Shown here: piece after piece, positions 43,815 to 52,721 of the stretch
How positions within the stretch are numbered: the first letter of the stretch is position 1
How the letters are laid out: every line of letters begins with the position of its first letter
Origin: an uncultured Dyadobacter sp.
GTDB taxonomy: Bacteria; Bacteroidota; Bacteroidia; Cytophagales; Spirosomataceae
Direction of reading: 5' to 3'
NCBI RefSeq assembly: GCF_946482605.1
Contig: NZ_CAMLSE010000005.1
Coordinates: forward strand, 124,001-188,000
DNA length: 64,000 nt
Translations under genes and position numbers: made by a program
The notes under the pieces: generated by a model
Seen by the model: only the letters and a program-made list of their open reading frames with translations
What the model was told of the DNA's origin: nothing
Databases searched by the model: none

Positions 43815-45266
43815 TTATTCTTTAACCAACCTTAACGGACCTTCCCCTTCGAGCCGGATTAAATAAGAGCCTGGGGGCATTGAACCCATTTCCAGGTAAT
43901 TGCGGTCGGAAGTTAGTTTCCAACTTTTCACTACACTTCCCGTGGGGCTGAGCAAATCCGCCTTCCTGCTCGTCATCTTTTCCCCTTGTATCCATACACC
44001 GCCTGCGGTTGGAACAGGATATATCAGTGGCTGATTTTGTTTGGCCATACTAACCGATACGATCGAGCTCAGACTATAAGATCCATCCAGATCCACCGAC
44101 CGCAATCTATAATAATTGATGGACGAAGCCGGGTGTTGATCCGTGAACACATATTTGCTCAGCTGCTGACTGTTTCCCTTTGCCGATACCGACCCTATCA
44201 GATGCCAGGTTTTAGCATCCGTACTCCTTTGAATCTCAAAATATTCACTATTCATTTCCTGGGCTGTTTCCCAAACCAATTGCGCCTGTCCGGCTTCCTC
44301 ATGAGCAGCAAAGTGGGTCAGAGTTACAGGCAGTATGCTACATGCTGTCTGAACAGCATCGATATCCTCGCAATTGCCCGTGTTGTTTGTGATAATTGCT
44401 GCTGCGTTTTCTACGGCTATAAATTCACATATTGCCTGTATTGCGCATTCACTGAGCTGCTCGTTATTTGCAATAACCACCCTGTCGGTTATTTTTCTCA
44501 GACTTGTCATTCCTGTCAAAGAAGTGAGAGACTGATTGAACTCAAGAGCCAATTCGCCTATCTCTTCGACTTTTGATAGCCCATTTAGATCGGTTATCAA
44601 ATCGCAATTGCGTATATACAGCCACCCGGTAATCATCGTTAAATTGGCAAGGGCACTAATATCTGCCAAAGAATGAACGTTTTGCAGCCATAAATCGCCT
44701 ACATCAGTCAATTTTTCAATTCCTTTTAAATCGGCGAATTGACTACCACTTGAAATATCAAGTACCCTGGTCACTGTCGTGAGATTGTCCAGTCCCTTCA
44801 GACTAGTTAGTGAGGAGTTGTCGCTTACACTTAGTGAGTTTATGGAGGTGAAATGTTCCATGCCTGTAAGATTGGTCAAGGCATTGTTCTGGGTTAAAGA
44901 AATCCACAGTTCGTTGACATCGCCAAGCCCTGTCAGGGATGTGAGGGCCTGGTTTTCTAATATTTGATATCCCCCTTGCAGCGTGATTAGGTTTTCAAGT
45001 CCTGTCAGATTTTGAATACCTGTCTCCATGATTATCGCGGAACCTGCGCTCGTAATCTGAGAAAGTCCGGATAAATCGGTGATGTCGGCCCCTGAAATGT
45101 GAAGCTGACCTGGAAGTGCTGTGCAATTGGGATAGTCGGTATGAAAGGCGTCAATACCAGCCTGTGTAGTAAAAAAGGTTGTCTGATTGCGACCGGGAGT
45201 CGGGCATTGCGCCCAACCGACCTGAAACTGAAACAGAACAGCCACGAACAGAAATATTTTTTTCAT
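43815..45266 (-). CDS. Secreted leucine-rich/receptor-L-like protein with type IX sorting domain
   Basis: A 483-residue secreted protein. The signal peptide (about 1-19) is cut after GWAQ. Residues about 45-290 are irregular leucine-rich/receptor L-type repeats built on 'L-x-G-L-x-x-L/I-T' units (TDLSGLSQITSAG, NLTGLENLITLQG, SLKGLDNLTTVTR). A fibronectin-like stretch follows (ETAQEMNSEYFEIQRS). The C-terminal ~80 residues, with PLIYPVPTAGGVWIQG and GSMPPGSYLIRLEG, form a type A T9SS sorting domain. It is therefore probably anchored to or released at the cell surface. It is convergent with hipT. Function, perhaps adhesion, is inferred. Confidence 0.88.
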   Translation of the reverse strand: MKKIFLFVAVLFQFQVGWAQCPTPGRNQTTFFTTQAGIDAFHTDYPNCTALPGQLHISGADITDLSGLSQITSAGSAIIMETGIQNLTGLENLITLQGGYQILENQALTSLTGLGDVNELWISLTQNNALTNLTGMEHFTSINSLSVSDNSSLTSLKGLDNLTTVTRVLDISSGSQFADLKGIEKLTDVGDLWLQNVHSLADISALANLTMITGWLYIRNCDLITDLNGLSKVEEIGELALEFNQSLTSLTGMTSLRKITDRVVIANNEQLSECAIQAICEFIAVENAAAIITNNTGNCEDIDAVQTACSILPVTLTHFAAHEEAGQAQLVWETAQEMNSEYFEIQRSTDAKTWHLIGSVSAKGNSQQLSKYVFTDQHPASSINYYRLRSVDLDGSYSLSSIVSVSMAKQNQPLIYPVPTAGGVWIQGEKMTSRKADLLSPTGSVVKSWKLTSDRNYLEMGSMPPGSYLIRLEGEGPLRLVKE

Positions 45267-46042
45267 ACCGGATCAGATAGGTTGAGGTTGCCAAAAGTTT
45301 TCCATAAGCCTGCAAAGTGAAGCAATTGGCGGTTACCGCAGTATCCCTCTTTGGGGGGGGCTATCATGCCGGCAACTCAGCGCGAGCCGGTTGTCGTCCG
45401 CAGTTGGCCGGCATTTAACACTTCTGGTTCACCCCCACCTTTGGTGGCAAATTCGCTAATGGCTTTTGTAAAGGGCATTTCCCATTTACTTCGGCTTCTC
45501 GGCGGTATACATGAACATGCCCATCGACCGTACTGGACAAGCCAACAGCCTCGCCCGTATTCCGGAAGACTGGCCGCCATTTATTTTTACAGGCTTACCC
45601 GGCGAAACTCCTATCAACAGACGAACCTTCTCGCAAAGCGGGGTGGCAAATTCTGCAAAATGCCCCTAGCTCGTTCCTGACAATGTTTTGTAGTACCAAT
45701 TCAAGATACCCCGAAGGCATTTGAGCGACCGAAATCGTCTCCCCGTGAAGCCGGTATCACACCCCAGGAAATAGCCATTGTCACCACAAAAAACAAAATT
45801 TGCCTGCCTGAAACGGCTATACTTGCGAAGTAATACGAAGGCTACTTTTCGGCTAAAAAAGGATGTCTCATAAAGACCCTAAGTAATTATCCGAAAGCGA
45901 TCACAAGCTTGTAGTAGTATCCAAATACTACGGCCCGATCCCAAAAGCACCCAGGTAAATGATCAGAAAGAGAACCTCCGTGAGTCCGCTCCCGGCTCGC
46001 ATTTCCTTGTATTTTCCACAACCAATACCCTCATAATCAGCT
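45267..46042. other. Long intergenic region between two sorting-domain protein genes
   Basis: 776 bp without a supported gene, upstream of two divergent secreted-protein genes. It contains a run of eight G at 45353-45360 and an inverted repeat GTAGTAT-CCAA-ATACTAC at 45914-45931. Short frames such as 45351-45680 (plus) and 45377-45580 (minus) overlap each other antisense and match no family I recognise; one could be the remnant of a decayed gene. Confidence 0.5.
45914..45931. promoter_or_regulatory. Inverted repeat upstream of the 971-residue secreted protein gene
   Basis: GTAGTAT-CCAA-ATACTAC is a perfect 7-bp inverted repeat, 111 bp before the ATG at 46043. It may be an operator or a small leader hairpin. 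Confidence 0.3.
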
Positions 46043-48958
46043 ATGCAAATAGAATCTACATTCAAACATTTTACCAGAAAATTTTCGAGGTTATGGCCTG
46101 TGCTGCCGGGCCTTGTCATACTCGCCTTAGCGCTGCTCTATGGCCCGAACGGTGCGCACGCCGAAGGATCCGGCGCCTGGGGCGTGACCGATAACCGGCA
46201 AGCCAACTTGTTTATACCGTCGACGGCGACATCGGGTGGCGTCGCCGGGGGCGGCAATACCGGATACGTGACCCGGGGGTTCATGATGCTTGCTTCCAAC
46301 ACAGGTTCCGCAGGTACTCCCTACAATCCCGCACATCGTATGTACGTATGGGTTAAGGCAAATGAAACCGTATTTTATGGTTTCAGAACTTCCTCGGGTA
46401 GTACCACAATCCATTTCAACTGGTATTACGACGCTTCTTCTACGGGTTATTATCCAGCGGCAACGACCGCCCCAAATAGAGTCCAGGTACAGGACCAGGA
46501 TATCACCCAAGGTTCCGGCAGCGCCACGGGCAGGCCCTCCAATGCGGCTGCGGCAACCGCCGGACCTTCCCAGGTTACCGGAAGTGGCTACACGGCCTAT
46601 TCATTTAAAAACACGACCGGGGCCGACCGTGCTTTCTGGGTCGAAATCCAGTCGAACAATCTGGAATTTAACTATTGGGATGTCACTGTGGCTTCGGGAT
46701 CGGCAGGCAACTATTCCAGGCAGAATGGTCGCCTTTACTGTAAATACTGGAGTATTGTGAACGATCTGCCCAGCACGGCAGGTTCGTCCAATGCTACGTC
46801 TGCCCCTTCCGACTTTGGCTTTTACATACCTATCGATAACACCTATACGCCTGCCAACGATTTTTACGTTAAATACGCCAACTTCGGCAGCAGCAGCTCC
46901 GGCTACGCCATCTTTTTTGCCAACCTCAATGGCCCAAAGAACGACCTGACATTCGAACAAAACCGTCGGTCTATGAATGGCTCTTCTTCGAATGCGCATT
47001 TCCCTTTATTCCTGCGGAACCCGGACGCGAGTGTATGGCCCTCTCCGCCACTTCCGATCGCAGATTTCCAGGCGGTGTTCTCCAGAAGACCCGGCTCCAC
47101 CCCCGCTGCGGGCCAGGCTTCCTTTACAGTTGTCATCGATAACCCTTCCATTGTCGACATTCTGATCGACCTGAACGGCAATAGTTACTACGACGGGAAA
47201 GACGTGATCCTTTCCAACGAATACAATGCCGCAGGCACCTACCAAATCTACTGGAATGGTAAGGACAATACCGGTGCCGACGTGCCGACCGGTACGGCTA
47301 TTCACTTTGTGTCCTCGCTGCTATTCTACCCGGTCCATTTCCCGATCTACGACATGGAGCAAAGCCTGGGTATCACCATCAAACATGTACGACCACTCCG
47401 CACCGGTACCGATCCCATCAACGACAAACTTTATTGGGACGACTCAGACATTGCAAGGGCCAATATCTCTGGCACCAGCACGATGAGCCCGAGAAGCGTA
47501 CCGGTGAATGTAACCGGTGTATTCGGTCCGGATCATAAATGGTGGGCCAACGGAGACAATGGTTTTAGCCAAAACAACACCATTAACACGTGGACGGGTG
47601 CCTACAACGATGAAATTGTCCGCGAACTGATCTTCAACTATACTTCTGATATCGATCTGGCTGTCACTAAAACCGTGTCTCCGGAAACCACCAAGGTAGG
47701 CGAAACCGTCACTTTTACAATTCAGGCAACCAATATCCCGCTGGCAGAGAACGCCGGGAACCCGATTACCGCAACGGGCGTCATCGTGACCGATGCACTT
47801 CCGGATGGCTATACGGTCGAGAATGTCAGCGTTTCTAAAGGATCCTGGAATGCAGCCAGCGATACGTGGACAATTGGTAACCTTGCCGAAAACGAGATCG
47901 TTACTATGACGGTTACCGCCAAAGTGAATGCGACCGGCCCCTATTTAAATACCGCGATTGTGCAGGGTAACGAAAACGACGACAATCAGGAGAATAACAA
48001 GGACGACGCCACTGTTACCGTCACTTATCCCCAGCCACCCAATTCAGATGATCACTCCACATCCATTAGCAGGCCGTCTGTTGACCAGGTGATCCCGCTC
48101 AATGGCGTTACAGAGAATCCTCCGTTGTTTTCAGGTAATGACCCTGAGGATGGCACCTATTTGGCCAATGCAGGTACCAATGCCAACCCGCAAGGCGTTA
48201 TCATCGCTTCGCTTCCTACCAATGGAGAACTGTATTATGACGGATCTCTTGTAACGGAGAATGAGGTGACCACCAAGAGGCTATTCACGAATCCTGCATT
48301 GTTCAGTGTCAAAATGACCGGGCTCGGATATTCGACCACGTCGTTTCAATATGCATACGTCGACGCCGACGGGCTGACCGACGCGAGTCCTGCTAACTAC
48401 ACGCTCACATGGGAAGGTGCATTGCCGGTAACTCTGATTGGTTTTAAGGCAGTTCCGGAAGAAAACCGGGTTCGTCTGTCATGGAAAACAGCCGAGGAAA
48501 CCAATGCTTCCCACTTCGACGTGGAACGTAGCCAGGACGCCAAAAACTGGAAAAAGATCGCAAAAACCGCTGCAATAGGCGACAGTCGCGAGCTGAACAG
48601 CTACACGACGGTCGACGAAGCGCCGCTTTCAGGAATTAGTTACTATCGCCTTAAAACCGTTGACCACGACAATACCTTCGCCTACTCCCGTACCGAGAGC
48701 GTGAACCTGGGTAACGCAGGGCTGGCGGTACACGTGTATCCGAATCCGGCTTCCAATGTCCTTCATATCAGCGGTACTGATCCAAAATCGGTCAGCCATA
48801 TCTCGCTGGCGAATATCAACGGACAAATAGTCGTGCAATGGGGCTCTGTACCTGAGAAGGGAATCGATCTCAGCCAACTTTCCAACGGAATTTACCTGAT
48901 CAAAATCATCACAAAAGATGGTTTACAGACGGCCAGAAAGATCGTAGTCAGCAAGTAA
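46043..48958 (+). CDS. Large secreted surface protein with DUF11 domain and type IX sorting domain
   Basis: A 971-residue protein with a long N-terminal signal (hydrophobic core about 21-33, cut after AHA). The first 320 residues are Gly/Ser/Thr-rich and match no domain I know. A FlgD-Ig-like piece follows (YQIYWNGKDNTGADVPTG). Residues about 535-655 are a DUF11 conserved repeat (DLAVTKTVSPETTKVGETVT, NTAIVQGNENDDNQENN). After a spacer come a fibronectin-like stretch and the C-terminal T9SS type A domain (VHVYPNPASNVLHISG, LSNGIYLIKI). It is likely a surface adhesin or matrix protein. A strong terminator follows the gene. Confidence 0.88.
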   Translation: MQIESTFKHFTRKFSRLWPVLPGLVILALALLYGPNGAHAEGSGAWGVTDNRQANLFIPSTATSGGVAGGGNTGYVTRGFMMLASNTGSAGTPYNPAHRMYVWVKANETVFYGFRTSSGSTTIHFNWYYDASSTGYYPAATTAPNRVQVQDQDITQGSGSATGRPSNAAAATAGPSQVTGSGYTAYSFKNTTGADRAFWVEIQSNNLEFNYWDVTVASGSAGNYSRQNGRLYCKYWSIVNDLPSTAGSSNATSAPSDFGFYIPIDNTYTPANDFYVKYANFGSSSSGYAIFFANLNGPKNDLTFEQNRRSMNGSSSNAHFPLFLRNPDASVWPSPPLPIADFQAVFSRRPGSTPAAGQASFTVVIDNPSIVDILIDLNGNSYYDGKDVILSNEYNAAGTYQIYWNGKDNTGADVPTGTAIHFVSSLLFYPVHFPIYDMEQSLGITIKHVRPLRTGTDPINDKLYWDDSDIARANISGTSTMSPRSVPVNVTGVFGPDHKWWANGDNGFSQNNTINTWTGAYNDEIVRELIFNYTSDIDLAVTKTVSPETTKVGETVTFTIQATNIPLAENAGNPITATGVIVTDALPDGYTVENVSVSKGSWNAASDTWTIGNLAENEIVTMTVTAKVNATGPYLNTAIVQGNENDDNQENNKDDATVTVTYPQPPNSDDHSTSISRPSVDQVIPLNGVTENPPLFSGNDPEDGTYLANAGTNANPQGVIIASLPTNGELYYDGSLVTENEVTTKRLFTNPALFSVKMTGLGYSTTSFQYAYVDADGLTDASPANYTLTWEGALPVTLIGFKAVPEENRVRLSWKTAEETNASHFDVERSQDAKNWKKIAKTAAIGDSRELNSYTTVDEAPLSGISYYRLKTVDHDNTFAYSRTESVNLGNAGLAVHVYPNPASNVLHISGTDPKSVSHISLANINGQIVVQWGSVPEKGIDLSQLSNGIYLIKIITKDGLQTARKIVVSK

Positions 48959-48981
48959 TCCGCTTCACATTTCATCTAAAC

Positions 48982-49022
48982 GCCGCTCCGCTAACTTTTA
49001 CAGTTGGCCGGGCGGCATTTTT
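48982..49022 (+). terminator. Rho-independent terminator after the secreted-protein gene
   Basis: A 14-bp stem with one C-C mismatch and two G-T pairs (GCCGCTCCGCTAAC pairing with GTTGGCCGGGCGGC, 48982-49016) has a 7-base loop and is followed by ATTTTT. It lies 24 bp after the stop of the preceding gene and isolates it from the bestrophin gene. Confidence 0.75.
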
Positions 49023-49063
49023 AGTTAGAAATTATCCGTTATTGCCAAAAATTAGAATCCAAG

Positions 49064-49981
49064 ATGATCCAACGAAAAAAAGAGCATTGGTTCAAGATGC
49101 TTTTTGTCTGGCACGGATCGGTGCTCCCACAACTGGTACCACGGCTTTTCCTGCTATTGGTGCTCTCCGTCCTGATCGTATTCGTGAATGGAACGCTTTA
49201 CCATTACAAAATCCCGCTAAGCCCTGCACCTTTCACGATTTTCGGGATCGCGTTGGCCTTGTTCCTCGGGTTCCGCAACAATGCCAGCTACGACCGGTTT
49301 TGGGAAGGCCGAAAACTCTGGGGTGCATTGCTGAACGACACCCGTTCGCTCTCACGCCAGGCTCTCACGCTCACTGGCTATGATCCCAAAGGCAAGGAAA
49401 TCGGTGATTTTGTTGATATGCTCATCGCATTCACCTACTGCCTGAAACATCAGCTCAGAAAAACCGATCCCTCCCACGATATTCAACAACGACTTCCTGC
49501 CGAACTTGCGGAAATGCTGAAAAATGCACGTTTCAAACCGGTCATTCTAATGCGTGAGATGGGCATTTGGGTAAAGCAAGCCCGGGAAAAAGGGCTCATC
49601 GAGCCGATTTGTCAGGTAGCGATCGACGACAACCTGAACAAACTATCCGACATTGTGGGAGGTTGCGAAAGGATCGCCTCTACGCCTATCCCCTACACCT
49701 ACCAGGTGCTGCTTCACCGAACCGTTTACTTGTATTGCTTTCTGCTGCCTTTCGGATTGGTCGACAGTCTGGGGTGGATCACACCTTTCATCACCGTTTT
49801 CATCGCCTATACATTTGTCGCCTTCGAAGCAATTGCGGATGAACTGGAAGACCCTTTTGGCACCGAGCCAAATGACCTCCCACTGAATGCGATGAGCAGG
49901 ATGATTGAAACAACGCTTCTGGAAATCATCGGGAAGCCGACTTTGGATACGGCGGAACCCGACGGCTACATGCTCGATTGA
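49064..49981 (+). CDS. Bestrophin-family anion channel
   Basis: A 305-residue inner-membrane protein. Two hydrophobic hairpins near the N-terminus (LFLLLVLSVLIVFVNG; FGIALALFLGFRNN) are followed by ASYDRFWEGRKLWGALLND, the hallmark of prokaryotic bestrophins (UPF0187). The later PFGTEPNDLPLNAM matches the family's C-terminal PFG motif. Characterised bacterial members are pentameric ion channels. It stands alone, between terminators. Confidence 0.92.
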   Translation: MIQRKKEHWFKMLFVWHGSVLPQLVPRLFLLLVLSVLIVFVNGTLYHYKIPLSPAPFTIFGIALALFLGFRNNASYDRFWEGRKLWGALLNDTRSLSRQALTLTGYDPKGKEIGDFVDMLIAFTYCLKHQLRKTDPSHDIQQRLPAELAEMLKNARFKPVILMREMGIWVKQAREKGLIEPICQVAIDDNLNKLSDIVGGCERIASTPIPYTYQVLLHRTVYLYCFLLPFGLVDSLGWITPFITVFIAYTFVAFEAIADELEDPFGTEPNDLPLNAMSRMIETTLLEIIGKPTLDTAEPDGYMLD

Positions 49982-50001
49982 CTTTTGCTATGAATTAAAC
50001 G

Positions 50002-50043
50002 AAAAGGCTGGCGAGGCATCCAAATGGAGCATCAGCCAGCTTT
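50002..50043. terminator. Bidirectional terminator-like hairpin between convergent genes
   Basis: AAAAGGCTGGC (50002-50012) and GCCAGCTTT (50035-50043) form a stem of six perfect base pairs plus an A/T-rich base, with a 22-base loop. It lies between the bestrophin stop and the GH20 stop and could serve both directions. Confidence 0.5.
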
Positions 50044-50088
50044 CCGCACAATAAGGGAGTTTACTTAATGGAAACGGCCTTCACCATA

Positions 50089-52620
50089 TTACTGATTCAC
50101 AACCCTCATGATGCGGCTGCTGTTCCCTTTCGGGGTAAATGTCCGGAAGAGGTAGTTGCCTTTCGAAGTTAGCGGCGAAGTATAGAGGGCACTATTTATC
50201 GTAGGTGATGTGCCGTCGGTTGTATAGCGTATGGCAAGGCCCGGATACTGACTGTTCACTGTCACTTTTCCGTTTTCAATTAACACGCCGGCAGTGGGCA
50301 CGCGGTAGGCAAACCCACCCGCATAATAATCCAGACGCGGTAGTTCACGGCTCCACACACGCTGCACATAGCCATTCCATGCAAGCTGATATTCGGCACT
50401 GCTCCTGGCTGTATCGGCCTCCGTGGCCCAATCGGGTTCTTTTGCCCAGGCTCTTTCCGCGCCACTTAGTAGTTTGGGAAGGAGCATATATTCAAATCGT
50501 TCCGGGGTTTCGATCGTCTCACCCCAAAGTGCAATTTGCAGACCGACAATATTCTTCTTGCCTTCCTCGGTAAGCGCTTTTTTGCCACGGTAAGCATTGG
50601 GCGAGACCGGATTCCCGTCCAGATCTTCGCGACTGTTCTTGTAATAATCAAAAGGGATAAAGTAATAGGGCTTGTCTATATCTACATAGCCGGCCCAGAA
50701 CATCCCCGGTTCGTTGAAACTCTTGTTGGCCGCCATGTCGGCGTAGTTGTTGGTCACATTGGAAAGTACCACGCGGTAACCCAGATTGGCCATCCGGTAG
50801 GCCAGGTCCTCGGCACCTGTCCCGAGCAAGTTGTTCCAGACATCCATCTGGTAGCGATTGTGGGCAACAGAGCTGTCCTCTACCATTCGTTTCCTGCCAT
50901 TGTTGAATACTTTCTTCATACCAATCTCTTCCCAGCCGTACAGGTAAAGGTTTCGCTTCTCCAGCATCATGTTGACTTTGGAGAAATAGTACTTCCAAAG
51001 TTCATCAACATCCTTTATCGAAGCATCTTTTTCGAGCAAAGCCTTCACTGCCGGTGATTTTTCCCATACACCCGCAGGTACTTCATCGCCACCGAAATGG
51101 ATGGTCTCCAAAGGTGCATTCGCCTCTTTATACATCGCCAGGAGTTCGTCGGTCACTTTTTCCATGAAATTATAAACCGATGGCAGGGCGACATTAACGA
51201 CGTTGTCTCTCCAACCCTGTACCGAGCGATATTCCGAAGCATCTTCCGGGTCTTTCAGACGATATTTCTCTGCTTCTTCTTTTTGGCCCTTTGCCATCCA
51301 ATCACGATAGCGTTTTTCCATCGAATAGATCGCAGCACGCGCGTGACCGGGCGTCTCAATCTCGGGAATGACGCGAATGTGCCTGGCCGTGGCAAAGCGA
51401 AGTAGCTCGATGTAATCACTTTTGGTGTAGTAACCACTTCCCGGATAGGCACCTGCAATGGGGCCTGAACCATAAGTCGGGCGGAGATGATCTTTTTCGT
51501 CGAGGGTATGTCCGCGGCGTGCGCCTACCTCGGTGAGTTCAGGAAGTCCGGGTATTTCCAAGCGCCAGCCTTCATCGTCGTTCAGGTGAAAATGGAGCAC
51601 ATTCATTTTGTACAATGCCATCAGGTCGAGTACTTTCAGTAACTCTGCTTTGGTTCTGAAATTACGCCCCACATCAACCAGCAATGCCCGGTGACCGAAT
51701 CTTGGAGCGTCTTCCACTTCCAGTGTCGGAAGTGCATACGATGCTTGCTTACGCTGCCAGGCATTAGCCGGGAGCAATGTTTTTAGCGACTGTATCCCAT
51801 AAAATATCCCAGCCGACGAAGAGGCCGACACAACGATTTTGTCCTTTTGCACAGACAATTGGTATGCTTCCGATGCTATGTTATTTTTTTGCAGGAAAAT
51901 AGCTTTGCCCGTACCGGTTTCAGCGACGACCGATTTTTTGGTCAAAACCTTCGCAAGCTCTTCCGCCAGTAAGTTTGCTTCTCTGGTGAACGATGGATCG
52001 GTAATGATCCTGATCCCGGCATTCAGCTGAAAGCTCCCGTTGGTTTCCCGGTAGCTCGCAGGGGTAGGAAAAATTTTGATTTGCTTCTCCAATGGTCCAA
52101 ATTTCAACTGCGCGTTTTGCTGAAAAGTAGCAGCAGCAATGGCGGGTTCGTTTTGAAGTGCACCGAGGTAGTCAGGATCTGCATTGGCTATTTTTTCACC
52201 ATGAGCAGGATTTTTGTCCCAAACAATGTAAAAACCCAGCGATAAATCGGAGAGATTTCGAAAGTCTTCCGCGGTAACTTTAATACGGGTAGTTGCTCCG
52301 GGCGCTAATGGCTTGAAGTTTTTGGTCGGAGTGATCCGGTACAATCCGCCATCCAATACGGTGATGTCAAAATCCGGGTTTTCTTCTTTTTGTAATCTCT
52401 TGAAGTTGTTAAAATAAATGGCCCATCCACTGACCGGCAGCGCAGTTTTACCGGAATTGGTCAATGCAACTGCACTTTTCAGTGGGGCATCAGGAGTTGC
52501 GCGCTCCACCACCATTTTGTATGTCAATGTGCCTGTTGGGAAAGTCGGCTGAGCAAAACACCAGCTTAAACTTCCAGCCAAAAGCAAAGTGACACGTAGT
52601 AATCGGGATATCGTATTCAT
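50089..52620 (-). CDS. GH20 beta-N-acetylhexosaminidase
   Basis: An 843-residue secreted enzyme with a signal peptide cut after CFAQ. The N-terminal CHB_HEX-type sandwich (about 30-155; WAIYFNNFKRLQKE) precedes a zincin-like GH20b domain. The catalytic barrel has FHLNDDEGWRLEI and the acid pair D512-E513 in HFGGDEVPAG, which act in substrate-assisted hydrolysis of terminal GlcNAc or GalNAc. The C-terminus is the chitobiase-type Ig domain (YTTDGTSPT). It follows the HTCS on the same strand by 101 bp and faces the SusC/SusD pair, so the locus likely uses chito-oligosaccharides or N-acetylhexosamine-capped glycans. Confidence 0.95.
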   Translation of the reverse strand: MNTISRLLRVTLLLAGSLSWCFAQPTFPTGTLTYKMVVERATPDAPLKSAVALTNSGKTALPVSGWAIYFNNFKRLQKEENPDFDITVLDGGLYRITPTKNFKPLAPGATTRIKVTAEDFRNLSDLSLGFYIVWDKNPAHGEKIANADPDYLGALQNEPAIAAATFQQNAQLKFGPLEKQIKIFPTPASYRETNGSFQLNAGIRIITDPSFTREANLLAEELAKVLTKKSVVAETGTGKAIFLQKNNIASEAYQLSVQKDKIVVSASSSAGIFYGIQSLKTLLPANAWQRKQASYALPTLEVEDAPRFGHRALLVDVGRNFRTKAELLKVLDLMALYKMNVLHFHLNDDEGWRLEIPGLPELTEVGARRGHTLDEKDHLRPTYGSGPIAGAYPGSGYYTKSDYIELLRFATARHIRVIPEIETPGHARAAIYSMEKRYRDWMAKGQKEEAEKYRLKDPEDASEYRSVQGWRDNVVNVALPSVYNFMEKVTDELLAMYKEANAPLETIHFGGDEVPAGVWEKSPAVKALLEKDASIKDVDELWKYYFSKVNMMLEKRNLYLYGWEEIGMKKVFNNGRKRMVEDSSVAHNRYQMDVWNNLLGTGAEDLAYRMANLGYRVVLSNVTNNYADMAANKSFNEPGMFWAGYVDIDKPYYFIPFDYYKNSREDLDGNPVSPNAYRGKKALTEEGKKNIVGLQIALWGETIETPERFEYMLLPKLLSGAERAWAKEPDWATEADTARSSAEYQLAWNGYVQRVWSRELPRLDYYAGGFAYRVPTAGVLIENGKVTVNSQYPGLAIRYTTDGTSPTINSALYTSPLTSKGNYLFRTFTPKGNSSRIMRVVNQ

Positions 52621-52721
52621 AGCCCAAAAGTAGGTTTGAGCAAGTAATGCGGCTGTTCCAATGATCCCAAAAGAAGTTAAAATAGTCCCGGGCTCTCCAT
52701 CCCATTCAACAAAATGCAGGA

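Noticed and set aside
45351..45680. 109-residue plus-strand frame and its antisense frame at 45377-45580
   Set aside because: The frames overlap each other antisense, start next to a run of eight G, and have no recognisable domain.
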